From Enterocloster bolteae (GTDB taxonomy: Bacteria > Bacillota > Clostridia > Lachnospirales > Lachnospiraceae): a stretch of 64,000 bases of DNA. Location of the stretch: positions 5,456,001 through 5,520,000 of the forward strand of contig NZ_CP022464.2 in assembly GCF_002234575.2 (NCBI RefSeq). The letters run 5' to 3'. A program made the translations under genes and the position numbers. Shown here piece after piece: positions 1 through 8,465 of this stretch (its first letter is position 1; each line of letters begins with the position of its first letter). The notes under the pieces were generated by a model. It was not told where the DNA came from and made no database searches. It was given only the letters and a program-made list of their open reading frames with translations.

Positions 1-853
1 TTAAAATTCCTCCATCTTCTTCCGGAATAAAGATATCTGCCAGCTCACTGATTTTTGCAACCGGATAATTGAGGCGTGCATCCGCAGGAAGCAGTCCTGT
101 AACATTGGATACAAGATTCATTTCACAAAGATCCGCCGAAATGACAGCCATGTATCTCTCTAAAACCTTACGGCGCCCTTCAAGTGTTTCCCGTCCTTCA
201 TAATGCCAAAACTCCCTGAGCTCCGGCATAATCTCATGCGGCTTTTCCTCTCCTTCCATATAGATGAACTCGCAGGTATCCGGATTCCAGACAAAGTCAT
301 ATTCGCTGGCTTTTCCGGCAGCTACGATTTCCAGCCCCAAAATCTTTCCCCATGAATAAAGATCCAGAAGATTTCGCGGTTGATCCCCGTTTACAAGAGA
401 GTACACCGTACCGTATTGGTCTGCAATATGGTTTAATACCGGTCCGCACACACTGTCCGTTTCTTTGGAAACCATATATACATTGATTCCCCTCCTCAGG
501 GCATTTTCTGCAACCTCCGAGCTTACCGCCGTATTGCCGGTGCACTCGACCAAAGCTGTTATATCGCTTTCCAATACCAGCCGGTAATCATTTACAATAA
601 TCACTGCATCCCCGGCCGCATCCCGGACCTGTTCTTTATTCTCACATACGGTAATGCTGTCTTTATCATACCCCAATCCGGTAAGCACCTCTATACATTC
701 AGCTGCATGCCGTGAAGAAATAAGCCTCAATTCCATTAAATCAACCTTTGGAATCTGTGCTAACAATGTATAGCCATAACCGCGAGTCGCACCAATGATT
801 CCTACTCTCGATTTTTTCCCGCCGCTGTTCTTCAATAAAGTTGTGTAATCCAT
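1..853 (-). CDS. COG4091-type NAD(P)-dependent oxidoreductase (homoserine dehydrogenase-like, SAF family), 3' end beyond window
   Basis: The frame is open from an ATG at 853 to the left edge, so only about 284 N-terminal residues are visible. Residues 16-30 give a Rossmann start (SRVGIIGATRGYGY). A second block, VIIVNDYRLVLESDITALVECTG, is typical of the predicted homoserine-dehydrogenase-like COG4091 family. The middle has GINVYMVSKETD, GTVYSLVNGDQP and a KASEYDFVWNPDT segment, also seen in that family; full members run to about 430 residues with a C-terminal SAF domain. The substrate is not known from sequence; such proteins often sit in sugar-acid or amino-alcohol catabolic operons. The gene stands alone behind a sigma-54 promoter, which suggests induction by an activator outside the window. 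Family call fairly sure; reaction unassigned. Confidence 0.75.
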   Translation of the reverse strand, partial: MDYTTLLKNSGGKKSRVGIIGATRGYGYTLLAQIPKVDLMELRLISSRHAAECIEVLTGLGYDKDSITVCENKEQVRDAAGDAVIIVNDYRLVLESDITALVECTGNTAVSSEVAENALRRGINVYMVSKETDSVCGPVLNHIADQYGTVYSLVNGDQPRNLLDLYSWGKILGLEIVAAGKASEYDFVWNPDTCEFIYMEGEEKPHEIMPELREFWHYEGRETLEGRRKVLERYMAVISADLCEMNLVSNVTGLLPADARLNYPVAKISELADIFIPEEDGGIL

Positions 854-927
854 ACTGTGCAATTCCTTTCTGTTTTGTATTTTATTTCCCACGCTTACTC
901 GACAAATCTGCTGCTATTAACTATATT

Positions 928-943
928 AGCAAATATGATGCCA
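928..943 (-). promoter_or_regulatory. Sigma-54 (-24/-12) promoter of the COG4091 gene
   Basis: On the minus strand TGGCATCATATTTGCT has the -24 GG (942-941) and -12 GC (930-929) separated by exactly 10 nt, the invariant spacing of RpoN promoters (consensus TGGCACG-N4-TTGCW). The implied start, near 917, leaves a 5' leader of about 65 nt before the ATG at 853. Confidence 0.7.
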
Positions 944-1032
944 AAACCAGCCTCATAAAGAAATGAACAAAAAACAGGGAAATCCATTTTAAATACAAAG
1001 GTTTCCGGCAAAAAGGAATAACAGCCTAAAAA

Positions 1033-1096
1033 GCAACTTTGACAATTGTGTAACATATCTGCAACAAAGAGAGGGGGATATATGCAACAGTGTTGC
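1033..1096. promoter_or_regulatory. Candidate upstream activator sequence for the sigma-54 promoter
   Basis: GCAACA-G-TGTTGC (1084-1096) is a perfect 13-bp dyad. A further GCAACA half-site lies at 1061-1066 and a degenerate GCAACT at 1033-1038. The dyad centre is about 150 bp upstream of the -24 element, in the usual range for sigma-54 enhancer binding. No activator gene lies next to it in the window. The rest of 854-1179 shows no gene. Confidence 0.45.
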
Positions 1097-1179
1097 GCCT
1101 GGGTTCACCATCATTCAGATACATACCGTCAGGGTATATCTCTTCCGGTCATCCTTGAGCCGGTTCTGCATCAATGGTT

Positions 1180-2574
1180 CTACTTCTTCTCAATCCCATT
1201 TGCCTCAAATGCAATCTGCAGATTGGAGCGCATCATGCGGTCCCCCTCATATCGCTTCCACATCCACTCATATGTATCTGTCAGCTCCGCACAGGGAGTC
1301 CGGGACATTGCCTGCAGTGCGGCGTGGGCCAGCCAGTAATCCTCCCCCTGCATCCGTTTTGCAAAAAATTCCGCAAAATCCAGTTTATCCGGGCATTTTC
1401 CCATCACGTAAACAGCTGTACTCCTGTCCTCGCTGCTGTTTTCCATATTTTCTGCAAATCCCTTTAAATCCGCAGCCTTCCTGTTACTGCAGTCTCCCAG
1501 AAAAAATAAGATACGGGCCTTGTCCTTTATATCAGGGCGGTACAGCAGACCCAGCATTTTCCCGTAAAACCGGTCCTTATACTGGTCCGGCATTCTCCTG
1601 GCGCAGGCCACGGCTCCCTGGGGATGGTTTCCAACGATAGTTTCTTCAAACATCTTCAGCCCTTTCATTGGCGCCAGTTTAAAAAGCAGCTCTCCCTTTG
1701 CCCCATCTGTCTCCGGTCTGTCCCGCTGTAACAGAAGCTCAATTGTTTCAGGCTCCGCCTCTGTAAACTTATGGAATCCGGCCAGAATCCTAAGCTTGTC
1801 CTCTGTCAGAACAGCTCCCCCATACTCCTTTCTGAGTTCCTGCTGGGATTTAAGGCTGATATAACCATAGGATGTAAGGTTATGCCCGGCCAGAATTTCC
1901 AGGAAATACTGCTCAAACCACTCCAGAAATGTGAGACCCGTTAAAAAGGGACCGTATTCCGGCTCCATATTCCAGTCTATATATACAATTTTTCCTCTCT
2001 CGCTCCCCTTCCACATCAGCAGATTATCGTAGGTGCACCCCTGGGTGCCTATGACCAACAGGCCGGAGCAGACCTGCTTCATCCGGACATCATATTCATT
2101 ATCATCATTTATATCCTCCATCTCTTCCATGGCCCGCGCCCAGTTAACAGGACTCATATTCCGGTCAATGAACGGAGGCAGGGCTTCCTTATCCCTGGCA
2201 TCATAGAACCCCAGATATTCGTTGTACCGGTCCAGATTTTCCAGGGAGTAAAGGCCATAATACGGTCCTGCGCCGCCATTTCCCACCTTGGTGAGAAAAA
2301 ATACATATTCATCCGGAAGAGTCAGGTGCCAGCGCGCCTCAAACCTCCTGACCTCCTCCCGTGTCACGGTGGGATTCAGTTTGTATCCATGTTTGGACGA
2401 ACCGAAAATTTCACGCGTACCGTCCTTTTTTCCTGCCCGCTTAACTAAATCCTTTAGGTATGCGGCATGGGCGTCCGACAATGGTTCATATGTATTAGAC
2501 GGATTGGGCGGCCTGGATTCCTGTTTTCTTCTCAAATACGCAGACAACTTTCCCCCTATTTTTCTGCCTGGCAT
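1180..2574 (-). CDS. SMI1/KNR4 (SUKH) domain protein
   Basis: 464 residues. Residues 70-225 fit the SMI1/KNR4 (SUKH) fold: the start EEVRRFEARWHLTLPDEYVFFLTKVGNGGAGPYYGLYSL is diagnostic, followed by the family's G-x-T-Y-D-NL-x-W stretch (GTQGCTYDNLLMWKG) and YIDWNMEPEYGPFLTGLTFLEW. The remaining ~230 residues are helical without a recognised domain. SUKH proteins often act as immunity proteins against polymorphic toxins but also occur as stand-alone housekeeping proteins. The ATG overlaps the end of the upstream nucleotidyltransferase by 19 bp in another frame and is preceded by a G-rich Shine-Dalgarno, so the two genes are translationally linked. No toxin gene is adjacent. Fold confident, role unknown. 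Confidence 0.8.
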   Translation of the reverse strand: MPGRKIGGKLSAYLRRKQESRPPNPSNTYEPLSDAHAAYLKDLVKRAGKKDGTREIFGSSKHGYKLNPTVTREEVRRFEARWHLTLPDEYVFFLTKVGNGGAGPYYGLYSLENLDRYNEYLGFYDARDKEALPPFIDRNMSPVNWARAMEEMEDINDDNEYDVRMKQVCSGLLVIGTQGCTYDNLLMWKGSERGKIVYIDWNMEPEYGPFLTGLTFLEWFEQYFLEILAGHNLTSYGYISLKSQQELRKEYGGAVLTEDKLRILAGFHKFTEAEPETIELLLQRDRPETDGAKGELLFKLAPMKGLKMFEETIVGNHPQGAVACARRMPDQYKDRFYGKMLGLLYRPDIKDKARILFFLGDCSNRKAADLKGFAENMENSSEDRSTAVYVMGKCPDKLDFAEFFAKRMQGEDYWLAHAALQAMSRTPCAELTDTYEWMWKRYEGDRMMRSNLQIAFEANGIEKK

Positions 2575-3101
2575 ACATCGCCCCCTGTCTCATCCCTGCT
2601 GCTGGCTTGAACAGCAAGCAAATGGTCGATATTCCGGATGTCATGCTTATCCACTTCCCTGAGTTCATACCCTGTATGGAATACTTTCTGACCCTTTGCC
2701 GAGATACACGGTATGGTCCTGCCCTCAAAAACCGCGCTTCCGAAATAATCCGCCTCAAATTCGTACCATCCGCCTTCCAGGTCTGCCTGCTTTGCAGTTC
2801 CATCATCATTGATTACAAATGGATGGATGTCCACATAACTCAGCTCCGGGTGGTAAAGTTCAATCCGCACCGGGCGCCAGTCTGTCACGATTTCATAACC
2901 TCGGGAAACCAAGGTGTCAAGCAATACGTCTGTGCACCGGGCATCAAAGTTGATATCTACGTCCCTGTGCTCCCTGGTCTGCTTCCCGACCAGCACGTCC
3001 ACACCCCAGCCGCCGTCCAGCCAGTACTGTATGCCGGATGCCTCCATCAGGTCCAATACCTTCAATAAATCCGTCTTTGTTACTGTCTCTTTTTTGATCA
3101 T
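2556..3101 (-). CDS. Lnu(A)-like lincosamide/aminoglycoside nucleotidyltransferase
   Basis: 181 residues from the ATG at 3101, which has GAGGG five bases upstream; the frame stays open further upstream but the extra residues do not resemble the family. The start matches Lnu(A)/Lnu(C)-type enzymes in length and motifs: TDLLKVLDLMEASGIQYWLDGGWGVDVLVG, then REHRDVDINFD with the D-x-D metal pair of the nucleotidyltransferase fold. Later blocks YVDIHPFVINDDG, GGWYEF and IPCISAKGQKVFHTGYEL also fit. Characterised members adenylylate lincosamides; whether this divergent chromosomal copy confers resistance cannot be judged from sequence. It is co-transcribed with, and overlaps, the SMI1/KNR4 gene. 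Confidence 0.8.
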   Translation of the reverse strand: MIKKETVTKTDLLKVLDLMEASGIQYWLDGGWGVDVLVGKQTREHRDVDINFDARCTDVLLDTLVSRGYEIVTDWRPVRIELYHPELSYVDIHPFVINDDGTAKQADLEGGWYEFEADYFGSAVFEGRTIPCISAKGQKVFHTGYELREVDKHDIRNIDHLLAVQASSRDETGGDVCQAEK

Positions 3102-3391
3102 AATACCCTCGTCTTTCTCCATAATCATCTTATATAGCGTTTCCTGCCACTGCATCAAGTTTACCATATTCTCCCGCTCATATCTACCCGGTTCCGCGGC
3201 TGAAGCAAAGACCCGGAAGCAAAGACCTGCAGCAATGCTCTGAAACAGAGGACTGATGCAAACCCCTGAAAAAAGCAAGCCGGAAGGACCATCGGGCCTC
3301 CCGGCTTATTCCAGATATCCTGGCATTTTTTCCCCAGCAATGACATGTATCTCAATATTCCCGGACATTTTCTTAAGGCTCATGTCCTCTC

Positions 3392-5523
3392 TTAAAGTTT
3401 CTCAATCAGCTGTTCAAGCTGCGGAACCGGCTGCATACATTCATGCCCCACACAGAGATAAAATAATTCACCGGTATCAGGCACCGGATAATCTTTTGTA
3501 TAGGGTATAAGACGCTCCATTTCCCGTGCATTTTCCTCTGTTTTTATCACCACAGTCAGTCCTTCTGCGGTTACGGCCAGATTCGCAAGCTGAGCAGCCA
3601 GCTTCCTGCGCCTTTCCGTGTCAGAGCCAGACGACAGCGTACATACCAGCTCCTTAGCGGGATACAGCACATCCATCATGGTTAAAAGCCCATAGCTGTG
3701 CCCGGAAGGATATCCGTCCATAGCGCCTGCCAGGTAACAGAGCTGTTTTTCCAGCACCTTCTGCCATATGACATCTCCGGTAATCCGGGTCAGCCGGTAC
3801 AGCACCTGAGCTGCCACGGAATTCCCAGACGGCATGGCACCGTCATAGGTTTCCTTTGTCCTCACAATAAGCTGTTCCCCGTCCTTGGCATACAGATAAA
3901 ATCCCCCGCGTTCCCGGTCAAAGAACTGTTCCGTCATTATCTCCGCCCAGGCAGCTGCCCTTTTCAGGTAATCAACCCGGAACGTCACCCGGTACAGCTC
4001 CAGCAACGCAAGACTATAACAGGCATAATCATCCAGTTTTCCCTCTCCCGCTGCATCTCCGTCACGGTAGCGCACCATCAGACGGCCCTCCTTGACAAGA
4101 TGGCTTTTTATAAATGCATCCGCCCTGACAGCCATATCCACATACTGCTCTTCCCCCAGCACTGCTCCTGCCATCGCGCATGCACAAATCATCCAACTGT
4201 TCCAGGAAACCAGTATCTTGTCGTCCTTGTGAAGCCTGGCGCGGTCAATCCGGTATTGATACAGTCTTCGGCACTCCTCATTTTCTCTGCCTCCAATGGT
4301 GTCACAGGAGCCATGACAGATATTGCCGCCATGGTCACCATTGCCCCACGGTTCCTCACAAATCTCCTCGTAATTATCATTTTCCAGCAGGTTGGGTATG
4401 CTCCTGCCTTCAAAATTACCATGCCCTGTTATTCCATATTGCCGGCAAAAGTCCCTGCCCGCTTTCTCTCCCAGTACCTCCCTTATCTCCTCCCGGGTAA
4501 ATACATAGTATTTTCCTTCCACACCATCGCTGTCCGCGTCCTGGCCGCAGTAAAAGCCTCCCTGGGAATCTGTAAGCTCCCGCCTGACATATTCCAGAAT
4601 CTTTTCCGCCACACACCCATACATCTTCCGCCCGGTGCTTCCATAGGCTTTGATGTAAGCCATGACAAGCAGGCTGTTGTCGTAGAGCATTTTCTCAAAG
4701 TGTGGCACCAGCCACTGCCCGTCCGTGGAATATCTGGAAAATCCGCCTCCAATGTGGTCAAAGATACCGCCCCTGTACATCTGCACCAGGGTTTTCTCCG
4801 CCATGGCCAATGCCTCAGGCCGCTTCTCCCTTGCGCCATACTCCATCAGAAATATCAGGTTGTGGGGCGCGGGAAACTTGGGCGCACTTCCAAAACCGCC
4901 GTTTTTACTGTCAAAACAATCCGCCAACTGCCTGAATGCCTGGTGCACCGCCCCAAGCTCCGGCTCGGCCTGCCTTTCTGTCCGTTCCTGGCTTTTTAGG
5001 TATTTCTCTATCTGACCTGCCTGGTCCAGAAGTTTTTCTTTTTTCACCTTCCACTGTCCTGCTGCCGCTGTCAGCAGTTCTTCCAGACCCGGCCTGCCAT
5101 AACGGGCCCTGGGAGGAAAATAGGTACCGGAAAAAAAGGGCCTGCAGTCCGGCGTCATTATGATAGTCAGCGGCCATCCGCCCTGTCCGTTCATGGCCTG
5201 GCACACTGACATATATACAGAATCCACATCCGGCCGTTCCTCCCGGTCCACCTTAACACAGACATATTCTCTGTTCAGGATTTCCGCAATCACCTCATTT
5301 TCAAATGATTCCCGTTCCATCACATGGCACCAATGACACGTACTTCATCCGGGACAGGTCAGCTGTACCCAATAGATAAGAAAACAGGCTTATTTTCCAG
5401 CCTTGCTTTCTCAAATGCCTCCTCTCCCCACGGAAACCACTGCACCGGATTGTACGCATGCTGCAGCAGATAGGGCGATTTCTCATTGATTAACCTATTG
5501 GGTCTGTTGTTTTGATTGTCCAC
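3392..5523 (-). pseudogene. Thioredoxin-domain DUF255/YyaL-type protein, disrupted by a 20-nt insertion
   Basis: The gene begins at GTG 5523 (GGGGGTG Shine-Dalgarno) and reads MDNQNNRPNRLINEKSPYLLQ..., the conserved N-terminus of the DUF255 (Spata20/YyaL) family, as far as VFLSIGYS. It then meets TGA at 5359-5361. The normal continuation, S-T-C-H-W-C-H-V-M-E-R-E-S-F, resumes after 5345 in another frame. Removing the 20 nt at 5345-5364 restores the family sequence exactly, so the defect is a 20-nt insertion just before the CxxC motif. The downstream 643-codon frame holds the rest of the thioredoxin-like domain and the (alpha/alpha)6-barrel-like part, ending at 3392. It could be translated from GTG 5323 but would lack the CHWC motif. 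Function of the family is unsettled. Confidence 0.85.
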
Positions 5524-5591
5524 GATATCACCCCCTTATGAACGAATATTTGCCCTTCTATGTTCTCCAAGGATACGCAAAAGTATACCCT

Positions 5592-5621
5592 TCTGCCGGC
5601 GGTAATAAATCCGCCAGCAGA
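5592..5621 (-). terminator. Terminator hairpin after the grd-like operon
   Basis: An 11-bp stem (TCTGCCGGCGG with its complement, one G-T wobble) has an 8-nt loop and is followed on the minus strand by GGGTATACTTTT. It sits 20 bp past the stop of the transporter gene and separates that operon from the DUF255 pseudogene. Confidence 0.6.
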
Positions 5622-5641
5622 CAGAAGGCAAACATTAACGG

Positions 5642-6727
5642 TCATGCATTCTTTCGGGCCGCAGCGTCTCTGATGTTTTTAATGATAACCAGGGCCACCA
5701 GCAGGAAACCCACCTTTCCGTTGACCGCATAGATGAAATTCACAATGGCTGCATAAGGCGCTACCAATCCGATAACACAGCCCGCAGCCGCCAGAACAAT
5801 GGCAGCAATCTTGTAGGTATTAGTTCCTTCCTTAGCCACGCGGTTTACCGGTGTCCAGAGAAGCGGACAGGCTGTGGTATAGATTCCCGCAAAAATCACC
5901 ACGCTGAAAACGGTTGCAAGGAAGGGACTGCTCTGATGCAGAATCAGCAGAAGCGGAATCTGGGAAGCGCCAACCAAATCTATATTCTTAATCAATGCGC
6001 TTCCTACAATCAAAACTGCCAGGGTCAGGACAAGAACTCCCATGATAGTACCGTACTGGGCATCCTTGGGATTCCTCTCCTCCTTGCCAATGGCTGCCAG
6101 GAATGGTGCAAACCACAGCATGCCAAATCCAAGGTAGGAAATCATGGAACCCCACCATGTTCCGGAAGCCGCTATAATTCCGGAGCCGGGAATCAGCACC
6201 TCTGCTTCCTGGAAACTGAGGTTACCGTTGATAATGCCTACAAGGCCTGCAAGAAGGCACAGCACAATAATTGCAGGACCGATTTTTCCTATGATATCAA
6301 CCAGTTTATTGAGTCCCAGCATTACCGTTAGTCCTGCAAGAGCAGCAATTATTACAGCGCCAATAACAGGCTGAATACCAAACTGCTGCTGCAGGGTAGC
6401 TCCTGCGCCAGCAATCATGACAAAATAAGATGCAAAGGAAAAGATGACGGAGAACCAGTCAAAAAACAGACCTATGTATTTTCCACCGAAATAGTTAAAA
6501 ACCTGGCTTCCTTTTTCAAACTGGCCTTTGCGGCCCGCCTCCAGAAAATTATAGTTCATGTAAAGGTTGCCTATAAAGAAAACGACAGCGCAAAGAACTA
6601 TTTCCGTTCCATATGCCGCAAAAAACTGCATAATTTCCTGACCGGTAGAGAAACCAGAACCAATAGCAAATGCGATGAATGCGCCGCCGATAGTGACGAC
6701 TCTGCCTATATTAAGCTTTTTATTCAT
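5642..6727 (-). CDS. YkvI-like membrane transporter (COG3949)
   Basis: 361 residues with about ten hydrophobic segments. The start NIGRVVTIGGAFIAFAIGSGFSTGQEIMQFFAAYG carries the glycine-rich unwound first helix of the APC/LeuT superfamily. COG3949/YkvI proteins are commonly found beside proline-, glycine- or betaine-reductase genes, so the likely role is uptake of the amino acid or methylamine fed to the adjacent component B. The ATG overlaps the grdX stop by 4 bp, and the gene is last in the operon. Substrate unassigned. Confidence 0.75.
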   Translation of the reverse strand: MNKKLNIGRVVTIGGAFIAFAIGSGFSTGQEIMQFFAAYGTEIVLCAVVFFIGNLYMNYNFLEAGRKGQFEKGSQVFNYFGGKYIGLFFDWFSVIFSFASYFVMIAGAGATLQQQFGIQPVIGAVIIAALAGLTVMLGLNKLVDIIGKIGPAIIVLCLLAGLVGIINGNLSFQEAEVLIPGSGIIAASGTWWGSMISYLGFGMLWFAPFLAAIGKEERNPKDAQYGTIMGVLVLTLAVLIVGSALIKNIDLVGASQIPLLLILHQSSPFLATVFSVVIFAGIYTTACPLLWTPVNRVAKEGTNTYKIAAIVLAAAGCVIGLVAPYAAIVNFIYAVNGKVGFLLVALVIIKNIRDAAARKNA

Positions 6728-7137
6728 ACTTTCCTCACTTTCTTATATGATAATTCGTCCATATAACACTTCAGATGCTCTGTGGTTCTCAGAGCAATCG
6801 ACATGTCCAATATTTGAAAGTCCTTAAGCTCCAAATCCGTGTAAAGGGCATCGGGGCGATAAGGCGAATCATGAAACTGAGCCAGTTTTTCCAGAACCAG
6901 CACATCCTCCCCCATATTGCTGATGGCCTCGTCACACAAGAATACCGTATGGCAGGGATTATATCTTTTATTGTAGCCGCCTCTGGGATCAGCAGCCAAA
7001 TGCCAGCCTTTAATAATTAAGTCCCTGGCATGGAGCAGGCTTCTTTTTGCATTCCCATCCGTAAACTCTACACAGAGGCCGAGTTTTTCCAGTCTCTCTC
7101 CGGCTTCCGGATTATTTGTCACTACCAATACGTTCAT
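6724..7137 (-). CDS. grdX: GrdX family protein
   Basis: 137 residues. Begins MNVLVVTNNPEAGERL and contains DLIIKGWHLAADPRGGYNKRYNPCHTVFLC, the signature of GrdX, a small protein of unknown function encoded in glycine/sarcosine/betaine reductase clusters. The ATG at 7137 is chosen because it has AGAGGAAAAGG upstream; an earlier TTG at 7155 would overlap the grdB-like stop and lacks support. It lies 14 bp after the selenoprotein gene and overlaps the transporter start by 4 bp, so it belongs to the same transcript. Confidence 0.8.
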   Translation of the reverse strand: MNVLVVTNNPEAGERLEKLGLCVEFTDGNAKRSLLHARDLIIKGWHLAADPRGGYNKRYNPCHTVFLCDEAISNMGEDVLVLEKLAQFHDSPYRPDALYTDLELKDFQILDMSIALRTTEHLKCYMDELSYKKVRKV

Positions 7138-7151
7138 ACTGCCTTTTCCTC

Positions 7152-8450
7152 TCAAAAGATTGTCTGTTCCGTAATTTCAGTTGCAAGCGCCTCCACGGCT
7201 GTATCAAGCATATGGCGGCGGAATAACTTCTCATCCTCCTTTTCCAGTTCAATATTTCCTGTCGGATACGGAATTGCCATGGCAGGCACAACCCTGTTGG
7301 CGCCTACATTGATGGAAATAGGTGTTACAGTACATACATGCACTGCCGGAATTCCCTGTGCTTCGGTTTCCCTGACAATCGTTGCGCCGCAACGAGTACA
7401 GGTTCCTCAGGCAGAAGTCAGAATAATACCGTCAACCTTCATCGCCTTAAGCTCTGCAGCAATTGCCTGTCCAAAGGCAACTGCATTGTTGGTTGCGCAG
7501 CCATTTCCCGAAGTAACAAAGAGAGTATCGCTGAGCTTACCGATTTTTCCTTCTGCCTCCATATCCTTTAATACGTCGGCAGGAATCATTCGGTTGGGAT
7601 CTTCCTGGGCATATACAGGATCGCAGCCTCCATGTATCATCTGATGCCTGGGCATATGGAAACCGCCGTAATCCTTACTAAATGAGTACTTTCCAAACTT
7701 AGTTGCAATACCGGTCTCAATATGGTCCGGGTTCCCCTCCGGCACAACAGCACCAGTTGTTACCAGGGCTATGACAGCCTTGGACAGCTCCTTAATGGCA
7801 GGCGCCGGAGGCACTCTGTTGTATGTAGGCATCGGCAGTTCTGTTTCGTAGGGCCTTCCATTGACCTTATTAAGCATCATTTCAACACACCTTTCAGCGC
7901 CGGTCTTATTGGAAAATTTGTTGATTCTCTGTCCCCTTTGGATATAGTTGTCGGCCTTGGGGTCTAAGGACCTGGGGTCCGTAAGGACTTTCCTAATCAG
8001 GGCAGTCATATCCGCTATCGCAGACCTCATACTCCCGGCAGAATTTCTGGTTTTTGTAATAAAACCGTATGTACGGAACATTTCTGCACCGGGATTTTCG
8101 GGGTACATTCCCGAAAAAGCCGGTATGCCTTTCAGACTGCAGATTTTAAGAATGTTACCGCAGGCCATTCCGTAGCGTCCCGCATTGAAGGCAGGTCCTG
8201 CGATTACTATGTCCGGCTTATAATTCTCTAGGGCTTTTGCTACGCCTGCCGTGACCTCGTCAAGGTTCTCATTAAAATAATTATCACCGCATACAATGGT
8301 TGCCACAATCTCAGCTTCATCCCCCATTGCTGCCTTAAGCGCCACCCCCGGACCAATCATGGCATTCTCTCTTACCGAAAGAGGTGTATCAGCCTTCTCT
8401 TCTCCGCCAATCTGGGCATAGAACTGATTTATATAATGAATAATCTTCAT
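7152..8450 (-). CDS. Glycine/sarcosine/betaine reductase component B selenoprotein (GrdB/GrdF/GrdH type), Sec at in-frame UGA
   Basis: Reads MKIIHYINQFYAQIGGEEKADTPL, the GrdB-family start, with a Shine-Dalgarno GGAGG ten bases before the ATG at 8450. After IILTSA the frame meets TGA at 7409-7407 and then continues unbroken as G-T-C-T-R-C-G-A-T-I-V-R to a stop at 7152. Reading that TGA as selenocysteine gives the family motif U-x-x-C-x-x-C (U348, C351, C354) and 432 residues, the normal length. Downstream VHVCTVTPISINVGANRVVPAMAIPYPTGN is also typical. With the GrdE-like partner it would form the substrate-binding component B, transferring a carboxymethyl group to GrdA selenium. Whether glycine, sarcosine, betaine or another amine is used cannot be told. 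GrdA, GrdC and GrdD are not in the window. Confidence 0.93.
7380..7409 (-). promoter_or_regulatory. Sec-UGA codon with SECIS-like hairpin
   Basis: UGA occupies 7409-7407. About a dozen bases downstream in the mRNA, a 6-bp perfect stem CGTTGC/GCAACG (7394-7380) closes a GGC loop, the position and size of bacterial SECIS elements read by SelB. The protein sequence is conserved on both sides of the UGA, which excludes a true stop. Confidence 0.8.
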
Positions 8451-8465
8451 TCTCACCTATCCTCC

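Noticed and set aside
3161..3355. 64-codon frame between the nucleotidyltransferase and the DUF255 pseudogene
   Set aside because: Overlaps the upstream extension of the nucleotidyltransferase frame; no ribosome binding site or homology.
3698..4999. 433-codon plus-strand frame opposite the DUF255 pseudogene
   Set aside because: Mirror frame of a GC-rich coding region; no homology, and the minus strand has clear family motifs.
7407..7409. True stop splitting the grdB-like gene
   Set aside because: Both flanks match the GrdB family in one frame and the U-x-x-C-x-x-C motif is expected at this position.
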